In this document: positions 15,957-24,379 of the stretch, one piece after another
Layout of the letters: each line of letters begins with the position of its first letter
Numbering within the stretch: the first letter of the stretch is position 1
Source of the DNA: Microcoleus sp. bin48.metabat.b7b8b9.023
Lineage (GTDB): Bacteria > Cyanobacteriota > Cyanobacteriia > Cyanobacteriales > Microcoleaceae
Length of the DNA: 47,305 nt
Assembly (NCBI RefSeq): GCF_013299185.1
Contig: NZ_JAAFKG010000060.1
Location: 1 to 47,305, forward strand
Direction: 5' to 3'
Made by a program: the position numbers and the translations under genes
Notes under the pieces: model-generated
Database searches by the model: none
The model's input: only the letters and a program-made list of their open reading frames with translations
What the model was told of the DNA's origin: nothing

Positions 15957-16618
15957 GTTGACAGTTGACAGTTGACAGTTGACAGTTGACAGTTGACAGT
16001 TTTCAGTTGACAGCTTGTTATGAGCGAAGCCGAAGGGTTGAGAGTATACCCATTCTCAAAGGTAATTAGTAATTGGGAATTAGTAATTAGTAATTGGTAA
16101 TCGGTAATTGGTAAGCTGTTGTGCATTTAAATTGTATATTTCGAGTCCCGATCAAAAATTCTCTCCCCCGATCCCCATCGGCCCCTCTCCTCTTCTCCCT
16201 CTCTAATACCATAGGCAATCTAGATGCAACACAGCTTAATTGGTAATTGGTAATCGGTAATCGATCGCACTTTCCCGAACTCACACTGGCGTTGCACTAG
16301 AGCGAAAACATCCTACCAAGAAACTCGGTTTCGAGAATACAGCTTGGTTTTGGTGGTGCCGCATCTGCCAAAAAATTCCGTTGCTGGCGCTGCCCGTGTA
16401 AATCGTAATAACTGCAACCAGTGGTGTCAATAGGCTATAAACTGGATTCAGGAAGGCGTGCAGCACAGGTTGATACCAGTTACCACAAAAATGCAACTGT
16501 AGGTCAAGTTCAAATCTGCTGACTTAGTAAGTCATTCCCAATCCTTTAATCCCAAATCCCAAATCTAAAATCTAAAATCTAAAATCTAAAATCTAAAATT
16601 GCATGAGGAGGGTCATCA
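15957..16618. other. Gene-free 660-bp stretch rich in repeats
   Basis: Starts with (GTTGACA)n at 15956-15996, followed by AATTAGT/AATTGGT heptamers, the inverted-repeat element 16112-16238, then (AAAATCT)n at 16562-16600 leading into mgtE. A minus-strand frame at 16281-16496 (MHFCGNWYQPVL...) has no recognisable relatives and is not called. Confidence 0.6.
16112..16238. repeat. MITE-like 127-bp element with TAAGCTGT termini
   Basis: TAAGCTGTTGTGCATTTAAA at 16112 and its near complement ending TGCAACACAGCTTA at 16238 form imperfect terminal inverted repeats of about 23 bases. The core contains pyrimidine-rich TCTCCCCC and CTCTCCTC tracts. A fragment (TGTGCATTTAAATT) also occurs near 157-170. 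Confidence 0.7.
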
Positions 16619-18016
16619 GTGACAGAAAACAATTATCAATCGTCTTCTCTACCCACCTACGCGCGAAAAGAACTCCGGGAATTAGTTCGATCGCAGTTAA
16701 AGGCTTTGTTGGAACAAGGAGACTTTCAAGGAGCAAAAGCGATTTTGCAGCCGGTGCAGGAAGCAGACATCGCTGAAGCTATCGAAGGCCTGCCGGAAAC
16801 CATGCAAGTAATAGCTTTCCGGTTGCTTTCTAAAGACGAGGCGATCGCAGTTTACGAATATCTCGACTCCAGCGTTCAGCAGTCCCTCTGCGAAAAATTC
16901 AAACGCCAAGAAGTCATCGATATTGTAGACAAAATGTCCCCGGACGATCGAGCTAAACTATTTGACGAACTGCCGGCCATCTTAGTCCGCCGCCTCTTAG
17001 GTGAATTGAGCCCAACGGAACGCGAAGCGACGGCCCAACTCTTGGGTTACGAAGCCAGTAGCGCCGGCCGGATTATGACCCCAGAATACATTTCTCTCAA
17101 AGAAAGCTTTACCGTTGCTCAAGCTTTAGACAGAATTCGCTCTTTAGCTAAAACTACCGAAACCATTTATTCTCTTTACGTCACTGATGCGGCACGACGG
17201 TTGAGTGGCATTTTATCCTTGCGGGATTTAGTCACTTCTCCCCTCGACAAAACTGTCGGCGAAATTATGACCCGCGAGGTAGTTTCTGTGCAAACGGGAA
17301 CGGATCGAGAAGAAGTAGCTAGGCTGATCCAGCGTTACGATTTTTTAGCTGTGCCCGTTGTAGACCGCGAACAGCGTTTGGTGGGGATCATTACAGTTGA
17401 CGACGCGATCGACATTTTAGAACAAGAAGCAGCCAAAGATATTTATACCTTGGGTGGCGTCCAGTCCGGCGGCGACAATTATTTTCAGACCGATTTAATC
17501 ACCGTCGCCCGCAAAAGGGTCGTCTGGCTGTTTGTTCTGCTGTTGACCAATACTGTCACCGGAGCAATTATTAGAGCTCAAGAAGATATTTTGCACCAAG
17601 TAGTCGCCCTAGCAGCCTTTATTCCGCTGCTGACTGGCACTGGAGGCAATGTCGGAGCCCAGTCCTCAACTGTGGTAATTCGCGGTTTGAATACTGATGA
17701 AATTACAGCAATGGGCCCCTTTCAAGTAATTGTGCGTGAGGGGATGGCGGGAGCGCTCCTAGGCGCTATATTGGGGACGGTAGCGACGGGCTGGGCTTAC
17801 ACTCTGCAAGGGAATTTAGCCGTGGCAATCGCGGTGGGGGTGAGTTTGCTGGCGATCGCAATTTTAGCTTCTATTGCCGGTTCAGCTCTGCCATTTCTCT
17901 TTCGTTCTTTGGGTTTAGACCCCGCTTTAATGTCTGCTCCTTTTATTACCACCGCAGTTGATGTCCTCGGAGTCTTAATTTATTTCACTTTAGCTCGACT
18001 AATTTTGCAATTATAA
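16619..18016 (+). CDS. mgtE: Magnesium transporter MgtE
   Basis: MgtE is a Mg2+-gated Mg2+ channel of the plasma membrane. The 465-residue protein has the N-terminal helical domain (about 20-140, with VDKMSPDDRAKLFDELPA), a CBS pair (about 150-270, with RIMTPEYISLKE and GEIMTREVVSVQTGTD) and the membrane domain (about 295-465). The membrane domain carries the signature TGTGGNVGAQSSTVVIRGL and PFITTAVDVLGVLIYF. GTG start follows AGGAGG with seven bases between. The preceding DNA is a run of AAAATCT heptamers. No magnesium riboswitch was recognised. Confidence 0.96.
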   Translation: MTENNYQSSSLPTYARKELRELVRSQLKALLEQGDFQGAKAILQPVQEADIAEAIEGLPETMQVIAFRLLSKDEAIAVYEYLDSSVQQSLCEKFKRQEVIDIVDKMSPDDRAKLFDELPAILVRRLLGELSPTEREATAQLLGYEASSAGRIMTPEYISLKESFTVAQALDRIRSLAKTTETIYSLYVTDAARRLSGILSLRDLVTSPLDKTVGEIMTREVVSVQTGTDREEVARLIQRYDFLAVPVVDREQRLVGIITVDDAIDILEQEAAKDIYTLGGVQSGGDNYFQTDLITVARKRVVWLFVLLLTNTVTGAIIRAQEDILHQVVALAAFIPLLTGTGGNVGAQSSTVVIRGLNTDEITAMGPFQVIVREGMAGALLGAILGTVATGWAYTLQGNLAVAIAVGVSLLAIAILASIAGSALPFLFRSLGLDPALMSAPFITTAVDVLGVLIYFTLARLILQL

Positions 18017-18168
18017 TATATTTAATTAGATTCGCATAAATTAAAAACCCATAGTAATTTTAAATTCCGTGATGTACAGCCTCCCAACTACCAATGCCCA
18101 ATGCCCTGTTTGCCCAATGCCCTGTTTGCCCAATTCCTAATTACTAATTACTAATTCCTAATTAACTT
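18017..18168. repeat. AATGCCC/AATTACT heptamer block
   Basis: Words CAATGCCCTGTTTGCC and CTAATTACTAATT repeat up to the next start codon, resembling 14045-14219. Confidence 0.6.
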
Positions 18169-19092
18169 ATGTCATCATCTAATTCATCAACCAAAATTCA
18201 AAATCCCAAATCGAGCAATTTGTTAGAAACTGCTGAATTAATCTTTCTTGCTGCCTCGGCTGTAGGATTGGCTGCTAGTTTGGTTTTGCAGCAGAGCATT
18301 TATGTCGAAGTTCCTGTAGTAATTTCGCTGGTGTTGAATTTTGTGAACCGCCAGAAGTTTCGCGGGCAAGTTAAAACAAGTACCGCGGCAGTGTTCGATC
18401 GCGTAAACCAACAAGCAGCTACGAGCGATCGGGCGATCGAGCAATTACAACTTGCTGTAAGTTCTTTAGATACAGCTCTTGCCCAAACATCTCGCGAAAA
18501 TCTCAATGTTGGCCAGGCAGAAAATTCCCACTCTATAATTTCAGCAATTGAGAACCTGCGCCAGCGGATCATAATTTTAGAAAAAACTATTAAAATGATT
18601 CAAAGCGAGATCGAAATCACCAGCCGCCAATTCAAACAACGGCCTGAGTTGCAACAAGTAGAAACTTTGACAACAATCATTCTGGACTTGCAGGAGTTTA
18701 TCAACGAACTGCCGCAATGGGGAAATTTGCAGCAGCGACAGCTAACAGAACTTCAGCAACAAGTAGATAATGCTTTGGCTCAGCTTGCTCAAGAAATTGC
18801 TGTGATTCCCACCCGGGTGCAGGAGGCTGTAACTAGCCGCGCCGGGGAAATCAACCAAAACTTGGGTTCTGGTTTGAATGCCGATCCCAAAAATGCCGAT
18901 CGATCTAAAACCCAGAATGAGAAAATTCGCCAGAAATATCCCAGGGCTTACGTAAAGTGGAGTCGGGAGGAAGACGAGAATTTGCAGAAAGAATATGCAA
19001 ACTGCCAAGAAGTTAGTGAATTAGCTCAGAAATTTCAGCGACAACCTGTTGCCATTCGTTCGCGCTTGCAAAAATTAGGATTGATTGAATAA
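18169..19092 (+). CDS. Membrane-anchored coiled-coil protein with C-terminal HTH/SANT-like domain
   Basis: A 307-residue protein with two adjacent membrane segments (about 20-58: ELIFLAASAVGLAASLVL and VEVPVVISLVLNFV), then a long coiled-coil region (about 70-235, rich in Gln/Leu heptads). The C-terminus (about 262-307) contains YVKWSREEDENLQKEY, VSELAQKFQRQ and AIRSRLQKLGL. That end reads like a small helix-turn-helix of the Myb/SANT type used at the tail of various bacterial proteins. I do not know a named family. A membrane-tethered DNA-binding or complex-organising role is possible but inferred. Confidence 0.72.
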   Translation: MSSSNSSTKIQNPKSSNLLETAELIFLAASAVGLAASLVLQQSIYVEVPVVISLVLNFVNRQKFRGQVKTSTAAVFDRVNQQAATSDRAIEQLQLAVSSLDTALAQTSRENLNVGQAENSHSIISAIENLRQRIIILEKTIKMIQSEIEITSRQFKQRPELQQVETLTTIILDLQEFINELPQWGNLQQRQLTELQQQVDNALAQLAQEIAVIPTRVQEAVTSRAGEINQNLGSGLNADPKNADRSKTQNEKIRQKYPRAYVKWSREEDENLQKEYANCQEVSELAQKFQRQPVAIRSRLQKLGLIE

Positions 19093-19349
19093 TTTCGAGG
19101 GAATTGGGAATTGGGAATTGGGAATTGGGCATAGGGCATAGGGCATAGGGCATAGGGCATAGGGCATTGTTGGCTGACAACTGACAACTAATAACTGACA
19201 ACTGACAACTGGGCATTAAGAGGGCGGACACTCTTGGCACCGCCCCTACTAACTGACCAATTACTAATAACGTTCGATCGCGGGGAATCTCGCACTAATA
19301 ACCAATAACTAATAACCAATAACTAATAACTAATGACTAATAACCAATA

Positions 19350-19477
19350 ATATCGTGTCCGGTCGATTGACCGCGATAAGATCCGTTCGTAGTGCGGACT
19401 TCAGTCCGCAGCATATTGCGGACTGAAGTCCGCACTACGAACAGTTTTTTGTTATAGTAATCGACCGAACATGATAT
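19350..19477. mobile_element. MITE-like element, family ATATCRTGTCCGGTCGATT, copy 1
   Basis: Terminal inverted repeats ATATCGTGTCCGGTCGATT and its complement ending CGAACATGATAT surround an inner long hairpin (GTTCGTAGTGCGGACTTCAG paired with its complement). It is almost identical to the inverse of 24784-24916. It encodes no protein, so any movement would need a transposase elsewhere. Confidence 0.85.
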
Positions 19478-19606
19478 AACCAATCACCAATCACCAATAA
19501 CTAATAACCAATCACCAATAACTAATAACCAATCACCAATAACTAATAACCAATCACCAATAACTAATAACCAATCACCAATAACTAATAACCAATCACC
19601 AATAAC
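19478..19606. repeat. 21-bp tandem array, about six units
   Basis: Units of AACCAATCACCAATAACTA plus AT follow directly on the MITE-like element. The 21-base period is three heptamers, consistent with amplification from the AATAACT/AACCAAT heptamer family. Confidence 0.85.
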
Positions 19607-19647
19607 AAAGCGATCGCCCTTTTTTTCAAAAGAGCGATCGCTTTGTT
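19604..19647. terminator. Bidirectional terminator-like hairpin
   Basis: AACAAAGCGATCGC (19604-19617) pairs with GCGATCGCTTTGTT (19634-19647). An inner CTTTT/AAAAG extends the stem. It lies between convergent genes (ending at 19092 and 19726) and is followed by T-rich DNA in both directions. Confidence 0.65.
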
Positions 19648-19725
19648 TATTTATTCAGTACCTGCTGCCAACAGCGGGCCACTAACATCACATCTCAAGG
19701 CTTTTTAGCCTTGCTCTACCTCATT

Positions 19726-20250
19726 CTAGAAATCTTGCGGTAACAAAGAACTTAAACGCTCCAATAAAGGATCGGACTCCCGACGAGGAGCAACCTCAGC
19801 ATCAGAAACTAAATCGTTCGCTACAGACTCAGACTCGATCGGATCGGGCTCTACTACTTTTGAAACTTGGGCAAAAGAAACTTGAGCAAACTTACTGTCA
19901 ACACTCCCCTGCAACTGATCCAACTGCGCGCCCAATTGACTCAGGTGATGTTCCAGTCCTTCCAAACGGCTTAATTCCTCAGCAGAAACATTGCGCTCAA
20001 ACTCAGCAAATCTGACCGCAAGTTCAGCAATACGCTGTTCCAACCGCTCAGAGCTATCTGTAGAGCTAGCAGACTCAGATACAGACAAAAACTGCCACAA
20101 AGCTTGCTTGCAGAGATTGCTGAAAGTCTGATACTTCGTAAAAGCCAACTCTTTTTCAATAGCCGCCAGCAAAGTTTGATCGGCAGCATCTTCCGTAAAC
20201 GCCACCGAGAAATTCGCCTTATTTTTTGCCCACAGTGCCATAGGGTTCAA
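19726..20250 (-). CDS. ParR-like partner of the ParM-like protein
   Basis: A 174-residue protein lying 11 bases downstream of the actin-like gene, the position held by the DNA-binding adaptor ParR in ParMRC systems. The N-terminus (about 10-55: ANFSVAFTEDAADQTLLAAIEKEL, TFSNLCKQALWQFL) fits a strand followed by two helices, as in ribbon-helix-helix adaptors. Residues about 62-110 are a coiled coil (ERLEQRIAELAVRFAEFERN, LSRLEGLEHHLSQLGAQLDQ). The tail is acidic and ends SSLLPQDF, which could be the filament-binding peptide. The function is inferred from order and shape; sequence similarity to known ParR proteins is low. Confidence 0.68.
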   Translation of the reverse strand: MNPMALWAKNKANFSVAFTEDAADQTLLAAIEKELAFTKYQTFSNLCKQALWQFLSVSESASSTDSSERLEQRIAELAVRFAEFERNVSAEELSRLEGLEHHLSQLGAQLDQLQGSVDSKFAQVSFAQVSKVVEPDPIESESVANDLVSDAEVAPRRESDPLLERLSSLLPQDF

Positions 20251-20261
20251 GCCTTAATGCG

Positions 20262-21344
20262 TTACTTTATCGTGGCTAGCTGAGCCTCAGCATAAATAAA
20301 CTGTCCCAAAGCATTAGCTTTCCGAGAAGGCTGAGCCAAGTGAGCCTTAAGATTGGCGTCTTTCAGCAAAGGTTGGAGTACCTCCCAGAAAAATTCGCCG
20401 CCACCGCCAGTCAGAACTACGTCCGTCACCCGTTCCGGCAACCACTGTACCAAACGTTCGGACAGTTCGTTAGCGAAAGCCTCCCGTAAATCCTTAATAA
20501 TCGGATCTAAATTAGTCGGCTTAGTCGCTCCTCTAGGACGGTAGAAACGCTGCCCTTCGGGTTTATTTACCCCTTCCAATAAAGACAGGGATTGAGGGTC
20601 TGCCCCCGGAATTTTTGAGGCAACTTGTTCGTAGAATTTGTTCATGGCGAAGGAATCGCTCTTAGAAGCGGCTCGGGCGAACCGGAAACGATCGACCATT
20701 AACAAATCCGTAGTTTGGTGTCCGATATCGACCACAGCTACCGACAGTTCCGGCAACTCCGGCGTAAACTCCTTGTTGTCTTGAGCTTCGCACCAAATCA
20801 GGCTGCCGAATCCTTCCGGCATCACCCAAACGTGGCGAATGTCAATTTCCAAACGCTCGCCGCGGTATACGACAACGTGGGGAGAGCGCAGTTGGCTGAT
20901 AATCTCTTCCTTTTCTTTCTCAAACTGATCCTGCGAATAAAAAGGCAAACCCAGCACTACTGCCATTTCGCCCTTCATCTGGAAATATCCAGCACAGGAA
21001 AAGACCTTAACCAAAGCATCTACTACTTTCGACTGGTCAGCCCCACCGAGATTAGCGCCAAAGTCAGCGGCCAGTTGGCCGATGGCGTACCCCTTGCCCT
21101 GGTGCTCCAGCCACATATCCAACAGAGGGTCTGTTGCTTTTGACTCAAAGCTGCCGCCCCGCACCTTTTCCACGGGCATAGTAGCCACGTTGGCAGGGAT
21201 GAAAACAACACCATTTGGGTTGCGACTCACGCAAGCTTTAGTTGCTGTACGACCCAAATCAGCACTAATAATCGATTTGTGAGAAGCGATCTTAGTCTGC
21301 TGCGTCAGCATAGCCGAATTAGGAACAAGCTGTCTAGTTGTCAT
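20262..21344 (-). CDS. ParM/StbA-like actin-family ATPase
   Basis: A 360-residue actin-fold protein. Phosphate-1 motif SADLGRTATKACV (D29), phosphate-2 motif VAVVDIGHQTTDLLMV (about 204-219) and adenosine motif DVVLTGGGGEFFW (about 314-326) are all present, so ATP binding and filament formation are expected. ParM proteins segregate low-copy plasmids by polymerising against ParR-bound DNA. Here the gene sits between ordinary chromosomal genes (mgtE, ftsH) and forms a two-gene unit with a ParR-like protein. The sequence is well formed and not degenerate. The role on a chromosome (or integrated replicon) is unknown. The next start (M12) is an alternative. Confidence 0.88.
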   Translation of the reverse strand: MTTRQLVPNSAMLTQQTKIASHKSIISADLGRTATKACVSRNPNGVVFIPANVATMPVEKVRGGSFESKATDPLLDMWLEHQGKGYAIGQLAADFGANLGGADQSKVVDALVKVFSCAGYFQMKGEMAVVLGLPFYSQDQFEKEKEEIISQLRSPHVVVYRGERLEIDIRHVWVMPEGFGSLIWCEAQDNKEFTPELPELSVAVVDIGHQTTDLLMVDRFRFARAASKSDSFAMNKFYEQVASKIPGADPQSLSLLEGVNKPEGQRFYRPRGATKPTNLDPIIKDLREAFANELSERLVQWLPERVTDVVLTGGGGEFFWEVLQPLLKDANLKAHLAQPSRKANALGQFIYAEAQLATIK

Positions 21345-21665
21345 TGAAATGTGTTACCTCACTGAGCCTCACCATTATCATGCCTTATCCCTGGACACTG
21401 CCGCGCTTAAAGACAGTGGGTTTTGAGGCGCTTCTTCTAACTCTACCTAGATTGGTATTGAAATCAGCACCAAACATTATATTCGGGACGATCGCCGTTA
21501 CCGTAACTAACCTAACTTTTTCTCGATCGCCACGATCGCCGACATCTTGCTCGATCGTGCATTGTTAAGTTAAATTTAGTTAAGATTCTGAGTGTAAACT
21601 TTTGTCACACTAATCCGAGACCGCCAGCTTCCCCGATCTATCCCCAATTCAAGGCACCCGCATTT
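21345..21665. promoter_or_regulatory. Shared divergent promoter region of the parM-like gene and ftsH
   Basis: No gene was seen. The stretch contains several CGATCG sites and an AT-rich part with TTAAGTTAAATTTAGTTAAG (21565-21585) that could hold the ftsH promoter. No iterons typical of a plasmid centromere were found. Confidence 0.4.
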
Positions 21666-23552
21666 ATGAAAATTTCTTGGCAAACTATACTACTTTGGAC
21701 TTTACCCGCCCTAGTCATCGGCTTTTTCCTGTGGCAGGGAGCCTTCGCCGCGTCCCCAGCAGAAATGAGCAAGAACACCGCCAGCACGCGCCTGAGCTAC
21801 GGTAGATTCTTAGATTACTTAAACGCCGATCGAGTCACCAGTGTTGATTTATACGACGGAGGCCGCACTGCGATCATCCTAGCCGTCGATCCCGAACTGG
21901 ACAATCACGAGCAGCGGTGGCGGGTAGACTTGCCGTCAAATGCTCCGGAACTCGTTTCTAGACTCAGAGACTCCAAAATTAGCTTCGACACTCACCCCCT
22001 CCGCAACGACGGCGCCATCTGGGGAGTGTTAGGCAATCTAGTATTTCCTCTCTTATTAGTAGGAGGGCTGTTCTTCCTGTTCCGCCGCGGCGGCAACGTG
22101 CCGGGGGGCCCAGGCCAAGCCATGAATTTTGGCAAATCCAAAGCACGCTTTCAAATGGAAGCTAAAACAGGCGTACTGTTCGACGACGTAGCAGGCGTAG
22201 AAGAAGCCAAAGAAGAACTTGCCGAAGTCGTGACTTTCCTCAAAAAACCCGAACGCTTCACCGCAGTCGGCGCCAAGATTCCCAAAGGCGTACTGCTAGT
22301 AGGCCCTCCCGGAACAGGCAAAACCATGCTGGCAAAAGCGATCGCAGGTGAAGCCGCCGTCCCTTTCTTCAGCATCTCCGGTTCGGAATTTGTGGAAATG
22401 TTTGTCGGTGTTGGCGCATCCCGCGTCCGCGACTTGTTCAAGAAAGCTAAAGAAAATGCTCCTTGTATAATTTTTATCGATGAAATCGATGCAGTGGGCC
22501 GCCAGCGCGGCGCCGGTATCGGTGGCGGTAACGATGAACGGGAACAAACCCTGAACCAGTTGCTGACCGAAATGGACGGTTTTGAGGGCAATACTGGCAT
22601 CATCATCATTGCTGCTACGAACCGCCCTGACGTGCTCGACTCGGCGTTGCTACGTCCGGGACGTTTTGACCGCCAAGTTAGCGTTGATACACCGGATATC
22701 AAAGGCAGGTTGGAAATTTTAGAAGTTCACGCGCGCAACAAGAAGCTGTCTGAGGAGATTTCTTTGGATGCGATCGCCCGCCGCACTCCTGGCTTTACCG
22801 GTGCTGATTTGGCTAACTTGCTCAACGAAGCTGCTATTTTGACAGCAAGACGCCGCAAAGATGCGATTACGATGCTGGAAATTGACGATGCAGTCGATCG
22901 CGTCGTCGCAGGTATGGAAGGCACACCGTTGGTAGACAGCAAGAGCAAACGCTTGATTGCATACCACGAAATCGGCCACGCGATCGTCGGTACAGTCATT
23001 CAAGCCCACGATCCCGTACAAAAAGTTACCTTAGTTCCTCGCGGACAAGCCCGCGGTTTAACCTGGTTCATGCCCAGCGAAGACCAAGGTTTGATTTCAA
23101 GATCCCAAATCCTAGCCCGGATTAGCGGTGCTTTGGGCGGCCGCGCAGCCGAAGAAGTAGTTTTCGGCGACGCTGAAGTTACCACTGGTGCCGGCAACGA
23201 CTTGCAGCAAGTCAGCGGTATGGCCCGCCAAATGGTTACTCGCTACGGGATGTCTACCTTGGGCCCGATCGCCCTAGAAGCTCAACAAAGCGAGATTTTC
23301 CTCGGCCGGGACTACACGGCGCGATCGGAATATTCCGAAGAAATTGCCTCTCGGATTGACGGACAAGTGCGGGAAATTGTCGATCGTTGTTACGACGAAG
23401 CCCGCCGAATTATTCGCGACAATCGTACCGTAGTCGATCGGCTAGTCGATTTGTTAATCGAAAAAGAAACTATCGACGGCGAAGAGTTGCGCCTAATCGT
23501 CTCTGAATACACTTTTGTTCCTGAAAAAGAACAATACGTTCCTCAGCTTTAA
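21666..23552 (+). CDS. ftsH: ATP-dependent zinc metalloprotease FtsH (FtsH2/Slr0228-like)
   Basis: Membrane AAA protease. In cyanobacteria the FtsH2/FtsH3 hexamer removes damaged D1 from photosystem II in the thylakoid. The 628-residue protein has an N-terminal membrane segment (about 7-26), a lumenal domain, a second segment (about 118-140: LGNLVFPLLLVGGLFFLF), Walker A GPPGTGKT (213-220), Walker B IIFIDEIDAVG, the SRH region NRPDVLDSALLRPGRFDRQ, the zinc site HEIGH (H434, E435, H438) and third ligand D512. The sequence of the N-terminus (LWTLPALVIGFFLWQGAFA) matches the FtsH2 type closely. It is followed immediately by a hairpin array. Confidence 0.97.
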   Translation: MKISWQTILLWTLPALVIGFFLWQGAFAASPAEMSKNTASTRLSYGRFLDYLNADRVTSVDLYDGGRTAIILAVDPELDNHEQRWRVDLPSNAPELVSRLRDSKISFDTHPLRNDGAIWGVLGNLVFPLLLVGGLFFLFRRGGNVPGGPGQAMNFGKSKARFQMEAKTGVLFDDVAGVEEAKEELAEVVTFLKKPERFTAVGAKIPKGVLLVGPPGTGKTMLAKAIAGEAAVPFFSISGSEFVEMFVGVGASRVRDLFKKAKENAPCIIFIDEIDAVGRQRGAGIGGGNDEREQTLNQLLTEMDGFEGNTGIIIIAATNRPDVLDSALLRPGRFDRQVSVDTPDIKGRLEILEVHARNKKLSEEISLDAIARRTPGFTGADLANLLNEAAILTARRRKDAITMLEIDDAVDRVVAGMEGTPLVDSKSKRLIAYHEIGHAIVGTVIQAHDPVQKVTLVPRGQARGLTWFMPSEDQGLISRSQILARISGALGGRAAEEVVFGDAEVTTGAGNDLQQVSGMARQMVTRYGMSTLGPIALEAQQSEIFLGRDYTARSEYSEEIASRIDGQVREIVDRCYDEARRIIRDNRTVVDRLVDLLIEKETIDGEELRLIVSEYTFVPEKEQYVPQL

Positions 23553-23599
23553 AAACTCAGGGCGAATAGAATTCGCACGCCAAACAAACAAAGTCCGCC

Positions 23600-24340
23600 G
23601 AGTTAATTGAAGAAATTCAACCCGCTCCCGGCGGGTTTTGTCTGTGTAGAAGCGGTTTCAACCGCCGAGTTAATTGAAGAAATTCAACCCGCGCAGGCGG
23701 GTTTTGTCTGTGTAGAAGCGGTTTCAACCGCCGAGTTAATTGAAGAAATTCAACCCGCTCCCGTCGGGTTTTGTCTGTGTAGAAGCGGTTTCAACCGCCG
23801 AGTTAATTGAAGAAATTCAACCCGCTCCCGTCGGGTTTTGTCTGTGTAGAAGCGGTTTCAACCGCCGAGTTAATTGAAGAAATTCAACCCGCTCCCGTCG
23901 GGTTTTGTCTGTGTAGAAGCGGTTTCAACCGCCGAGTTAATTGAAGAAATTCAACCCGCTCCCGTCGGGTTTTGTCTGTGTAGAAGCGGTTTCAACCGCC
24001 GAGTTAATTGAAGAAATTCAACCCGCTCCCGTCGGGTTTTGTCTGTGTAGAAGCGGTTTCAACCGCCGAGTTAATTGAAGAAATTCAACCCGCTCCCGTC
24101 GGGTTTTGTCTGTGTAGAAGCGGTTTCAACCGCCGAGTTAATTGAAGAAATTCAACCCGCTCCCGTCGGGTTTTGTCTGTGTAGAAGCGGTTTCAACCGA
24201 GTTAATTGAAGAAATTCAACCCGCGCAGGCGGGTTTTGTCTGTGTAGAAGCGGTTTCAACCGCCGAGTTAATTGAAGAAATTCAACCCGCTCCCGTCGGG
24301 TTTTGTCTGTGTAGAAGCGGTTTCAACCGCCGAGTTAATT
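23600..24340 (+). repeat. Tandem array of eleven 67-bp hairpin units plus a partial unit
   Basis: Units start at 23600, 23667, 23733, 23800, 23867, 23934, 24001, 24068, 24135, 24199 and 24265, with a partial at 24332. Each contains hairpin 1 (AACCCGCTCCCGTCGGGTT and variants) followed by TTTGT, and hairpin 2 (GCGGTTTCAACCGC). Loop variants change both arms together (CCCGCTCCCGGCGGG, CCCGCGCAGGCGGG). No spacers, so not CRISPR. Frames through the array encode VEAVSTAELIEEIQPAP repeats, judged not to be genes. It begins 47 bases after the ftsH stop. Confidence 0.95.
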
Positions 24341-24379
24341 TTTGATAGAATAACCAAAGATGAACGCAAATTAACGCAG

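Larger units (their letters stand above)
19093..19725. other. Gene-free repeat region between convergent genes
   Basis: Contains GGGAATT and GGGCATA heptamer runs (19100-19166), TGACAACT words, an AATAACT run, the 128-bp element at 19350-19477, a 21-bp array (19478-19606) and a strong hairpin (19604-19647). No gene was seen. Confidence 0.75.

Noticed and set aside
16281..16496. 71-residue minus-strand frame (MHFCGNWYQPVL...)
   Set aside because: No ribosome site, no recognised family and location within a repeat-rich intergenic stretch. It was not called as a gene.
22151..22702. 183-residue minus-strand frame inside ftsH
   Set aside because: Serine-rich antisense shadow of the conserved AAA domain. 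The plus strand holds all FtsH motifs.
23600..24340. CRISPR array
   Set aside because: The 67-bp units are contiguous with no variable spacers, contain two hairpins each, and no cas genes lie nearby.
23607..24345. Protein-coding frames with VEAVSTAELIEEIQPAP repeats
   Set aside because: They are frame products of the array and are interrupted by indels between units of 64, 66 and 67 bases. The real secreted protein starts at 24380.
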